Positions 1 through 5,137 of a stretch of 7,347 bases of DNA are shown in pieces. A model generated the notes under the pieces. That model made no database searches. It had not been told where the DNA came from and saw only the letters and a program-made list of their open reading frames with translations. Origin of the DNA: Leptolyngbyaceae cyanobacterium M65_K2018_010 (GTDB taxonomy: Bacteria; Cyanobacteriota; Cyanobacteriia; Phormidesmidales; Phormidesmidaceae); the NCBI GenBank assembly GCA_015295885.1, contig DVEE01000063.1, positions 1 through 7,347 of the forward strand, given 5' to 3'. Positions within the stretch are counted from its first letter, which is position 1. Every line of letters starts with the position of its first letter. A program made the position numbers and the translations under genes.

Positions 1-177
1 CCTAAGGCCGCCGCCACCGCTGAACAGGGCTTGATCGTCAACTACCCCCGTCGCGATCAACTCCAACCCACCCAAGCCGCCACCCGAGCCGAAATCGTAG
101 CTCTCTTGCACCAGGCCCTGGTGAGGGAAGGCAAATTGCCGCCAGTGAACTCGGCATACGTGGTGCCCCCGATTTAG
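1..177 (+). CDS. C-terminal end of an S-layer homology (SLH) domain protein (5'-truncated)
   Basis: The reading frame is open from base 1 and gives 58 residues before a TAG stop at 175-177. The stretch NYPRRDQLQPTQAATRAEIV followed by ALLHQALVREGKLPPVNS has the layout of the last part of a cyanobacterial SLH repeat: an aromatic residue and proline, then xxxLxPxxxATRAE, then a helix ending in QALV. SLH domains anchor exported proteins to the cell wall or to peptidoglycan-linked polymers. In cyanobacteria they occur both in OprB-type porins and in surface proteins carrying other domains. The protein ends about 20 residues after the repeat, so SLH forms the C-terminus here, as in non-porin cyanobacterial SLH proteins. 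Everything N-terminal lies outside the window, so the rest of the protein and its function cannot be stated. Confidence 0.75.
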   Translation, partial: PKAAATAEQGLIVNYPRRDQLQPTQAATRAEIVALLHQALVREGKLPPVNSAYVVPPI

Positions 178-243
178 GCTCGCTAAGTTTTGCAGCCCAG
201 GGAGGAAGGGTCTTATCCTCGGCCTAGAATTACTGCCTTCCTT

Positions 244-263
244 ACCGGAGGGGCAACCGGTTT
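244..263 (+). terminator. Possible terminator of the SLH-domain gene (weak)
   Basis: ACCGG (244-248) pairs perfectly with CCGGT (257-261) around an 8-base loop, followed by only two more T residues. It lies 67 bases after the SLH stop. An outer inverted repeat AGGAAGG (203-209) and CCTTCCT (236-242) sits just before it. The short T run makes intrinsic termination uncertain. Confidence 0.25.
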
Positions 264-321
264 CACCTCTAGCCCAGATTATTCACGCCCCGTGGATCGG
301 CAGATGTCATTTCCGCGAGCA

Positions 322-350
322 CAGGAACCCAGTTTGGGCAACTGGTCCTG
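322..350. other. Strong bulged stem-loop in the intergenic region
   Basis: CAGGA (322-326) pairs with TCCTG (346-350), and CCAGTT (329-334) pairs with AACTGG (340-345). This gives 11 pairs interrupted only by a two-base AC bulge, with a 5-base loop. It has no T run on either side, so it does not look like a terminator. It is the best single structure in the 178-616 stretch, and the neighbouring perfect 6+6 inverted repeat at 362-375 could stack beside it in a transcript. The transcribed strand is not known. Confidence 0.45.
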
Positions 351-444
351 GAAAGGATGACTGCCTGGGCAGGCATCACACACCGTTCTGTAATCCCATG
401 AATAGTGCGGGTTAGCCCCAAAGGTGCTCCAACTGCATAGTTAA

Positions 445-474
445 AACCCCTCGGCTTAGGTTGGCCGAAGGGTT
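445..474 (-). terminator. Candidate intrinsic terminator on the minus strand, downstream of the DoxX gene
   Basis: The arms 445-455 and 464-474 form 11 consecutive pairs when read on the minus strand, one of them G-U, around an 8-base loop. The stem ends in a GC-rich block followed directly by TTTT. On the plus strand one pair becomes a C-A mismatch and only TT follows. The asymmetry favours termination of leftward transcription, for example read-through from the DoxX gene about 140 bases upstream. The T run is short. Confidence 0.35.
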
Positions 475-586
475 CATAGAGCAGGCAGACTGAGATGCAG
501 GGCAGGCGTTGGCACAACTGTCAAATAGGAAGACTTAGAGCGCCACCCGTTTTCGCACCCCTCAGTCAACTCGGCAACGAATGGAA

Positions 587-604
587 GCCCACCAAGGGGT
601 GGGC
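587..604 (-). terminator. GC-rich hairpin just after the DoxX stop codon
   Basis: GCCCACC (587-593) and GGTGGGC (598-604) form a perfect 7-pair stem with a 4-base loop, 12 bases beyond the DoxX stop. There is no T run after it (TTCC follows on the minus strand). It may therefore protect the mRNA 3' end, or terminate without a U tract, rather than act as a classical intrinsic terminator. Confidence 0.35.
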
Positions 605-616
605 CGGATTGATAGA

Positions 617-1198
617 TTAGGCGGATTTAGTCGGCTCAGATGCGGCCTGGCCAGATTTCTGAAAAACAGTTTCCAGGGTTTCCCGCTGGTTGTCGGCTTG
701 GCTAGAGCGTAGACCATTGAGCGCCTTGGCAACCAGGGCATCTACGGAAAACAGCCCCGCCCCATTAATCAGGAAAAACAAAAAAGTGGCCGCATAAAGG
801 GCTGATAGCTCCAGGTAGGGAATACTCAGACCCGCGACTTTGATGTGGTGGTACATGGCTACCAGCATGGTGAAGAACAACCCTAGGGCCGCTGGCCGGG
901 TTAGAAAACCAAGGGCTACCAGCGGAGCACCTAACAACTCCGTAAAGGCCGCCAGGTAGCTTAAGGTAATCGGGAAGGGAAGCCCTAGGTAAGCGACGTA
1001 GGCTTGGGCAAAGCTCTCGATGTTGGCCAGCTTATCCAGGCCGTTGTGAATCATTACAGTGCCGGCTACGATTCTCAGAATCGCCCAGGCAATCTGAAAT
1101 GCTTTGCTGGAAGACTGATTTGGCTGAAATGCAATCCCAGCGAGGGACAGGAGACGTTGCTGAGCAATCATAAAATTAATAAAACTTAAGCTCGTCAT
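617..1198 (-). CDS. DoxX family membrane protein
   Basis: The 193-residue product has the DoxX-family layout of four hydrophobic helices, at about residues 34-54, 76-98, 102-120 and 127-150. Helix 1 carries the family pattern RIVAGTVMIHNGLDKL, and helices 2-3 carry ELLGAPLVALGFLTRPAA. DoxX-type proteins are small inner-membrane proteins. Members are linked to quinone-dependent oxidation (archaeal DoxD/DoxA) and to oxidative-stress complexes in other bacteria, but most have no proven reaction, so no specific activity is claimed. The N-terminal ~30 residues and the polar C-terminal ~40 residues (rich in Q, S, E and K) extend beyond the usual core. The ATG at 1196-1198 is preceded by AGGA with a 6-base spacer. 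The gene stands alone, divergent from the exported protein at 1364 and convergent with the SLH gene. Confidence 0.85.
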   Translation of the reverse strand: MTSLSFINFMIAQQRLLSLAGIAFQPNQSSSKAFQIAWAILRIVAGTVMIHNGLDKLANIESFAQAYVAYLGLPFPITLSYLAAFTELLGAPLVALGFLTRPAALGLFFTMLVAMYHHIKVAGLSIPYLELSALYAATFLFFLINGAGLFSVDALVAKALNGLRSSQADNQRETLETVFQKSGQAASEPTKSA

Positions 1199-1363
1199 TA
1201 ATTATCCTAACGAAGTTTTAATTTGAGTAAAGGGTCTTGCCTGACTTTTTTGCTGCTGGCGGAAAAAACTGCTCCAGGATCTTAAAAAACCAAGGGTTAT
1301 TTCGGTTCTGCCAGTTTGTGGCTAGGAAGATCGAGGACAGATACGTTTGAGGAATCTGCCGTC
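1199..1363. promoter_or_regulatory. Divergent intergenic region with phased A/T tracts
   Basis: This 165-base gap separates the DoxX gene (leftward) from the exported protein gene (rightward), so it should hold promoters for both. It contains T6 at 1246-1251, A6 at 1263-1268 and A6 at 1284-1289. The last two are 21 bases apart, two helical turns, which would favour intrinsic bending. The first two also form an imperfect inverted repeat around a GC-rich centre. I could not identify convincing -35 and -10 boxes for either gene. Confidence 0.4.
1205..1210 (-). promoter_or_regulatory. Ribosome binding site of the DoxX gene
   Basis: Read on the minus strand this is TTAGGA, with AGGA ending 6 bases before the ATG. 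It is one of the few clear Shine-Dalgarno motifs in the window and supports the chosen DoxX start. Confidence 0.6.
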
Positions 1364-1843
1364 ATGCCGCTGCCTTACACCGGCTTGGGAATTGGGCTGT
1401 GTTTATGGGGGACTTTGCTAGGGGGCTGGGCCAGCCCAGCCAGTTCTCTAGGCTTAGCCCCAACCCTGGCCCAAACCGGTACCCAGCCGCTGGCCCAGGC
1501 AGAGGATTTGGACACCCTGCCGGAAACTAAACCCCTAACCTTGGTGGTCGAGGGGGAACCCCGGGAGGTGGTCCTGCACCTTTACCAGCGCCGCGATCGC
1601 CCCCTGGTGACCTATTACCCCCCGGCCATGGTGACCCATGATTTTTGTGACTCCGATGGCTGCGGCCTCTCCTTCGTGGATGAAGCCCTGGGCATTACCT
1701 ATCTGGGAGAACTGGACGGCCATGGCTTTGCCGCCATTGTGTTGTTTGCCCCCGATGCCGGCGATGGTTTTGTGCCCCTAGCCAATGCGGTGCTCTCAGA
1801 GGTAAGGATGCCGGCAACCGAGGGGGAACGCCCCTCTCCCTGA
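1364..1843 (+). CDS. Small exported protein of unknown function with a Cys pair
   Basis: The product from ATG 1364 is 159 residues. I do not recognise the family. Residues 1-28 look like a Sec signal peptide: a short N-region, a hydrophobic core GLGIGLCLWGTLLGG, then small residues with plausible cleavage near ASPASS. A low-complexity Ala/Gln/Pro linker (about 29-55) follows, then a compact domain (about 57-150). This begins with the beta-like strand KPLTLVVEGEPREVVLHLY and holds the acidic motif HDFCDSDGCGLSFVDEALG, with Cys95 and Cys100. The two cysteines could form a disulfide after export, or the Asp-rich loop could bind a metal; both are inference. The frame stays open upstream to a TTG at 1316, but ATG 1364 has GAGGA at 1349-1353 and puts the signal peptide at the N-terminus. 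Codon use and GC match the neighbours. Confidence 0.65.
   Translation: MPLPYTGLGIGLCLWGTLLGGWASPASSLGLAPTLAQTGTQPLAQAEDLDTLPETKPLTLVVEGEPREVVLHLYQRRDRPLVTYYPPAMVTHDFCDSDGCGLSFVDEALGITYLGELDGHGFAAIVLFAPDAGDGFVPLANAVLSEVRMPATEGERPSP
1593..1600. repeat. HIP1 octamer GCGATCGC
   Basis: This exact copy of the highly iterated palindrome of cyanobacteria lies inside the exported Cys-pair gene. It supports a cyanobacterial origin. Confidence 0.8.
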
Positions 1844-1851
1844 GGTTGTAT

Positions 1852-1871
1852 CCCTTGGGGAGAAGGGTTTT
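1852..1871 (+). terminator. Weak terminator-like hairpin after the exported Cys-pair gene
   Basis: CCCTT (1852-1856) pairs with AAGGG (1863-1867) around a 6-base loop and is followed by TTTT (1868-1871). It begins 9 bases after the stop at 1843. The stem is short, so some read-through into the gene at 1924 is likely if this works at all. Confidence 0.35.
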
Positions 1872-1923
1872 GAGATACGTTAGAGACAATTCAAGAATTT
1901 GAGAACCATTCCTTTAACCATTT

Positions 1924-3204
1924 ATGATCCTCGATGCCGCTGAAAAAGAACGCATATGCTCGGTGGCCACCCTGCTGCACCGGGCCGCTAAGCCCATCAA
2001 AATTCTCAAGGCGGTAGGCTGGTCCGATCAGGTCAAGGCCGAGTTTTTTGCCCAGGGAGCCACGGCTCTGCCCCAGGTAGAGTATCCCCCCTTTGACCCC
2101 CAACCCGTACTCGACCTGGTGCGAGAGGCTAAACGCAGTATTTTTGGCAGCTCCGTCATCGATAGCTGGCTAGAGAAGCAGGCCAATAACCTAGAAATTG
2201 GCGCCCGTATGTTAGCTGGGGTGGGAACTCCCGTCTTCTTTGAGTACTCTCGCCAGGCCTACGGAGAACCCACCACGCCCATGCGGTTTGATACCGAAAC
2301 CCCCCTGGAAATGGCCGAGCAAATCCAACGGGTGATTCAGCAGTTAGACCACATTAACCTGGATATTTCTCCACCGGAGTATCACACGGCGGCGGCGGTG
2401 GCCCAGGAGCTTGAAAAAGCTGTGAAAGCCCACTTTGGCGCCTCTGCCCCCGCCATTGAAATCGTCGATACCCTATCGGCCAACGCCCTGGCTTCGGCGA
2501 AACGCATTCGCATTCGGCAGGATGCTCGCTTCACCGATCGCGATGCTGCCCAACTGCTCAACCATGAGGCCTATATTCATGTAGCCACCTCCCTAAATGG
2601 CCAGGCCCAAAGCGATCTACCCATCCTGGCCGCCGGGCATCCTGGCACTACCCGGACCCAGGAGGGCCTGGCCGTATTTGCCGAAATCATCAGCGGCACC
2701 ATTGAGCTGAATCGATTCCAGCGTTTAGCCGACCGCGTCTTTGCCATTCAGATGGCCATCGAGGGGGCCGACTTTCTCCAGGTCTATCAGTACTTTTTAG
2801 ACCGCACGGGCAAACCCGACCAGGCCTTTGAAAGTGCCCGCCGGGTGTTTCGCGGCGGTGTAATTACGGGCGGTGCCCCCTTCACCAAGGACGTGGTTTA
2901 CATCTACGGATTACTGCAGGTCAGTACCGCCATTCGTGCCATCTTCAGTGCCGGCCGAGCCGATTGCCTATTCTTGCTGTTTTGCGGCAAGCTCGACGTT
3001 TTTGACCTGCCGGCTCTCTGCGAACTCACTGCCGCTGGTTTATGTCGCCTGCCCCGGTTTGTGCCCCCCTGGGTGAGTGACCCCCGCTATATGCTGGCGC
3101 TGCTGACCTATTCCACCTTCATGAACCAAATTGAATTGGAGCGATCCCAAGAAGCCGCTCGAAAAATGCTGCAAAATGCCCCGGTGATTGAGATGGGAGA
3201 GTAG
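1924..3204 (+). CDS. DUF1704 / QEGLA-motif putative zinc metallopeptidase (MATCAP-like)
   Basis: The 426-residue product matches the DUF1704 family, often annotated 'flavohemoglobin expression-modulating QEGLA motif protein'. The zinc-peptidase core is intact: HEAYIH at 214-219 (an HExxxH motif, ligands His214 and His219, catalytic Glu215) and TQEGLAVFAE at 245-254, whose glutamates (Glu247, Glu254) include the likely third ligand. A conserved tail block RGGVITGGAPFTKDVVYIYG lies at 310-329. Eukaryotic relatives are the MATCAP microtubule-associated tyrosine carboxypeptidases, which remove the C-terminal tyrosine of alpha-tubulin. The bacterial substrate is unknown, and the flavohemoglobin label is an old association, not a reaction. 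There is no signal peptide or membrane helix, so a cytoplasmic location is expected. The ATG at 1924 has no strong Shine-Dalgarno site, only GAGAA about 18 bases upstream. The gene lies 80 bases after the Cys-pair gene on the same strand, so co-transcription is possible but unproven. Confidence 0.85.
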   Translation: MILDAAEKERICSVATLLHRAAKPIKILKAVGWSDQVKAEFFAQGATALPQVEYPPFDPQPVLDLVREAKRSIFGSSVIDSWLEKQANNLEIGARMLAGVGTPVFFEYSRQAYGEPTTPMRFDTETPLEMAEQIQRVIQQLDHINLDISPPEYHTAAAVAQELEKAVKAHFGASAPAIEIVDTLSANALASAKRIRIRQDARFTDRDAAQLLNHEAYIHVATSLNGQAQSDLPILAAGHPGTTRTQEGLAVFAEIISGTIELNRFQRLADRVFAIQMAIEGADFLQVYQYFLDRTGKPDQAFESARRVFRGGVITGGAPFTKDVVYIYGLLQVSTAIRAIFSAGRADCLFLLFCGKLDVFDLPALCELTAAGLCRLPRFVPPWVSDPRYMLALLTYSTFMNQIELERSQEAARKMLQNAPVIEMGE

Positions 3205-3306
3205 GAAAATTGGCTTTTCTTGGTTTCAGGCACTGGTTTGTTGAGAGGAGATAGATCGCTGAAATAGGCCGTTGGTCAACACTGGGAGATCTGACGGCTA
3301 GGTGAA

Positions 3307-3333
3307 GGGAACCAAGGCTCTGGCGGGGTTCCC
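3307..3333. repeat. Inverted repeat, 7-pair stem-loop
   Basis: GGGAACC (3307-3313) is the exact reverse complement of GGTTCCC (3327-3333), with a 13-base loop. It lies about 100 bases after the DUF1704 stop and may stabilise or end that transcript, although no T run follows. Confidence 0.35.
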
Positions 3334-3401
3334 CTCAAGGGCCGATTGCTATTACTCATCGACAGCGGCACCTGTACCCTCCAAACTACCGATCACCCAG
3401 A

Positions 3402-3433
3402 AACCAGAGTCAAGCCTAAACTCAACTCTGGTT
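3402..3433. repeat. Inverted repeat, 9-pair stem-loop
   Basis: AACCAGAGT (3402-3410) is the exact reverse complement of ACTCTGGTT (3425-3433), with a 14-base loop. It sits in the gap where the DUF1704 and DUF1232 transcripts meet, about 80 bases beyond the DUF1232 stop. There is no T tract on either side, so its role is uncertain. Confidence 0.4.
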
Positions 3434-3513
3434 CGTAGATCTAGGGTTTAACGCTCACCCTTTGGCTTAGTTTTCCCACGGCTCAGACCGTTCAAATTAC
3501 CTTTGAGACCTGG

Positions 3514-3798
3514 CTAAACCTCGATAGTAACTGGCTCGATGCCGTCTTCCTGGGCCTGGGTCTGATTAGGTTGTTTGCGCTTGTTGAGATAGTCAAGGGC
3601 AATTTGGGACAACTCTGTTACCAGTAGAGTGGCGAGTACACCATCATCAACCCAACCAATAATAGGCAAAAAATCGGGCGAAATATCAAAGGGAACCACT
3701 AAATAGACTAGCGTGGCAAGCACTAACAGCCAGCGATATTTGGTATTGCGCAGCGTAGCTTTATACCAGTTGTAAAAGGATTGAATCATGCTTTTCAT
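3514..3798 (-). CDS. DUF1232 (YkvA-like) small membrane protein
   Basis: The product is 94 residues from ATG 3796-3798. A TTG one codon upstream is also open, but ATG is the better choice, and an internal ATG at codon 4 is also possible. The family block is clear at residues 32-52: YLVVPFDISPDFLPI, then IGWVDD, then a second hydrophobic stretch GVLATLLV. This is the DUF1232 signature, with the conserved P-D-x-x-P-D-F-xP pattern and the trailing V/L-D-D. Hydrophobic segments at about 22-37 and 52-64 suggest one or two membrane passes or a re-entrant hairpin. An N-terminal basic and aromatic region (YNWYKATLRNTKYRW) precedes them, and a polar Q/E-rich tail follows. The molecular function of DUF1232 is not established. 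The gene is flanked by non-coding DNA on both sides and appears to be transcribed alone. Confidence 0.8.
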   Translation of the reverse strand: MKSMIQSFYNWYKATLRNTKYRWLLVLATLVYLVVPFDISPDFLPIIGWVDDGVLATLLVTELSQIALDYLNKRKQPNQTQAQEDGIEPVTIEV

Positions 3799-4082
3799 CA
3801 AGCCACCCGCTTAACGTTGACATCTACGATAATGGCAGAAAGCTGAAGGGCTACCTAGTGTAGAAAACTCGTCTCCCAAGGGGGAAAAACCCTCTATTTT
3901 TGAGTTCTCTAGGCACGTCTAGATCTGGGAGAGTTCAGTGAGGCAGCCAAGGCAGCCTGGAAGGACGTCTTCCCACTATGCCTGTCTTCTCGAAGCCCTT
4001 GCTGGCCGCTGGCCCCAACCTATCCTGGAGAGGGGAAATGTTAAACTGCATGGGTTCAGCAATCTTAGGGTAGCCCCCATTG
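3799..4082. other. Divergent intergenic region between the DUF1232 gene and dusA
   Basis: These 284 bases must contain the promoters for the leftward DUF1232 gene and rightward dusA. Visible elements are a direct repeat GGCAGCC (3942-3948 and 3951-3957), a small inverted repeat TCTAG/CTAGA (3908-3912 and 3919-3923), and a 4-pair hairpin AGGG/CCCT (3879-3893) with TTTTT shortly after. A poor promoter match upstream of dusA, TTGCTG then TATCCT 16 bases later, lies around 3999-4026. None is strong, and no clear Shine-Dalgarno motif precedes dusA. Confidence 0.35.
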
Positions 4083-5132
4083 ATGCAGGTCACAAACCCT
4101 AGGTTCAGTCATACCAACCGCTTCAAGGCTGCCCAGGCGGTGGAGGTGCCGCTTAGCATCGCGCCGATGATGGATCGCACCGATCGCCACTATCGTTACT
4201 TCATGCGGCAAATTACCCGGCACACCTTGCTGTATACCGAAATGGTCACGGCTCAGGCCATTTGCTTCGGCGATCGCGAGCGTTTGCTGGGTTTCACCCC
4301 CGACGAGAAACCCCTGATCCTCCAGGTAGGTGGCGATGATCCAACTGCCCTGGCCCAGTGTACCCGCATCGCCGCGGATTTTGGCTACGACGGCATTAAT
4401 CTGAACGTGGGTTGTCCCAGCGATCGCGTTCAGAGCGGCAACTTTGGCGCCTGTCTGATGGCCCAACCGGAGCGAGTCGCGGATTGTATTACCGCCATGA
4501 GGGCCGCCAGTCCCTTGCCGGTGAGTGTCAAACATCGCATTGGCGTCGATCACCAAGACCGCTACGAGGACATGGCCCACTTTGTCAGCCTGGTCGCTCA
4601 AACGGGCTGCCGCCATTTCACGGTCCATGCGCGTAAGGCCTGGCTGCAGGGGTTGAGCCCTAGGGAAAACCGAACCGTTCCCCCACTTCGCTACCAAGAC
4701 GTCCATCGACTGAAGCGGGAGTTTCCCCACCTGTGGATTGAAATCAATGGGGGCTTTACTAGCCTCGACCAAGTCACAGAACAACTTACCCAGGTTGACG
4801 CTGTAATGATTGGCCGAGCCGCCTACGACCATCCCTACCTGTTTGCCGAGGCAGACCGACGGGTTTTGGCTCACCTGAAACCAGCCCTAGGGAGCACCAT
4901 AGCAGCGGAGCCACCCTCCCGGCAGATGGTGGCCACAGCCATGCTGCCCTATATTGACCATTGGCTGAGCCGAGGGCTTAAGTTGAATAAAATCACCCGC
5001 CACATGCTTATGCTGTTTGCCGGTCAACCGGGGAGTCGTCTGTGGAAGCAAATTCTAACCGAGGCCTCCTGTAAGCCGGGGGCGGGTATCGAGGTCGTAC
5101 AACGGGCGCTTCAGGCCGTTAGCCAGAGCTGA
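4083..5132 (+). CDS. dusA: tRNA-dihydrouridine(20/20a) synthase DusA
   Basis: The 349-residue product is a full-length DusA, an FMN-dependent enzyme that reduces uridines 20 and 20a in the tRNA D-loop using NADPH. The TIM-barrel FMN domain shows SIAPMMDRTDRHYRYF (25-40), LLYTEMVTAQAI (49-60) and LQVGGDD (80-86). The catalytic Cys111 lies in NLNVGCPSDRVQSGNFGACL. SVKHRIGVDDxD-like residues follow at 148-159, then VHARKAWLQGLSPRENR (181-197), ENGG-like INGG (221-224) and MIGRAAY (242-248). The HARKAWL...SPxEN block separates DusA from DusB and DusC. The C-terminal helical tRNA-binding domain (about 275-349) is present. ATG 4083 is used; the TTG one codon earlier is less likely, and there is no good Shine-Dalgarno site. 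The stop lies 5 bases from the end of the oppositely oriented propeller gene. Confidence 0.95.
   Translation: MQVTNPRFSHTNRFKAAQAVEVPLSIAPMMDRTDRHYRYFMRQITRHTLLYTEMVTAQAICFGDRERLLGFTPDEKPLILQVGGDDPTALAQCTRIAADFGYDGINLNVGCPSDRVQSGNFGACLMAQPERVADCITAMRAASPLPVSVKHRIGVDHQDRYEDMAHFVSLVAQTGCRHFTVHARKAWLQGLSPRENRTVPPLRYQDVHRLKREFPHLWIEINGGFTSLDQVTEQLTQVDAVMIGRAAYDHPYLFAEADRRVLAHLKPALGSTIAAEPPSRQMVATAMLPYIDHWLSRGLKLNKITRHMLMLFAGQPGSRLWKQILTEASCKPGAGIEVVQRALQAVSQS
4270..4277. repeat. HIP1 octamer GCGATCGC
   Basis: This exact copy is inside dusA, encoding part of the GDRER segment. Confidence 0.8.
4420..4427. repeat. HIP1 octamer GCGATCGC
   Basis: This second exact copy in dusA overlaps the codons just after the catalytic cysteine (CPSDRV). 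Confidence 0.8.
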
Positions 5133-5137
5133 TCGGC

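Larger units (their letters stand above)
178..616. other. Intergenic stretch of about 440 bases with several stem-loops and no convincing gene
   Basis: No reading frame on either strand has a good start, ribosome site or recognisable product. Instead there are several inverted repeats: ACCGG/CCGGT at 244-261, a strong bulged hairpin at 322-350, TGCCTG-GG-CAGGCA at 362-375, an 11-pair stem at 445-474, and GCCCACC/GGTGGGC at 587-604. Some are probably 3' ends of the SLH gene (from the left) and of the DoxX gene (from the right), which converge here. The density suggests structured RNA, but I could not match it to RNase P RNA, tmRNA, SRP RNA, a TPP or cobalamin riboswitch, or a tRNA. Confidence 0.5.
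3205..3513. other. Non-coding stretch of about 310 bases with two stem-loops
   Basis: This gap lies between the convergent DUF1704 and DUF1232 genes. No supported gene is visible. It holds two inverted repeats, at 3307-3333 and 3402-3433, neither followed by a T run. Two short open frames on the plus strand (3295-3438, and 3445-3627 running into the DUF1232 gene) have protein-like composition but no acceptable start. They may be chance or remains of a decayed gene. Confidence 0.4.

Noticed and set aside
490..500. CTGAGAT-like string suggesting a TPP riboswitch
   Set aside because: The other conserved TPP elements (the GGGGUGC-like 5' part and the CUGAUCUGGAUAAU-like 3' part) are missing, and no thiamine gene is nearby.
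269..517. 82-codon open frame on the minus strand downstream of the DoxX gene
   Set aside because: It begins with TTG, has no ribosome site, contains four Cys scattered without pattern, has no recognisable domain, and spans several inverted repeats that explain the sequence better as non-coding.
1316..1363. Upstream TTG extension of the exported Cys-pair protein
   Set aside because: It would put a charged 16-residue stretch before the signal peptide. ATG 1364 has a GAGGA motif at suitable distance and gives a normal signal peptide.
3879..3901. Short hairpin AGGG/CCCT followed by a T5 run
   Set aside because: The stem has only four pairs, and no rightward gene ends nearby. It is more likely part of the DUF1232 promoter region.
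3942..3957. Direct repeat GGCAGCC-AA-GGCAGCC
   Set aside because: It is only two short copies, too little to support an array, an attachment site or an operator on its own.
4065..4874. 269-codon open frame on the minus strand across dusA
   Set aside because: It lies antisense to the well-conserved dusA gene, starts inside it, and its product has no recognisable domain. It is a shadow of GC-rich codon use.
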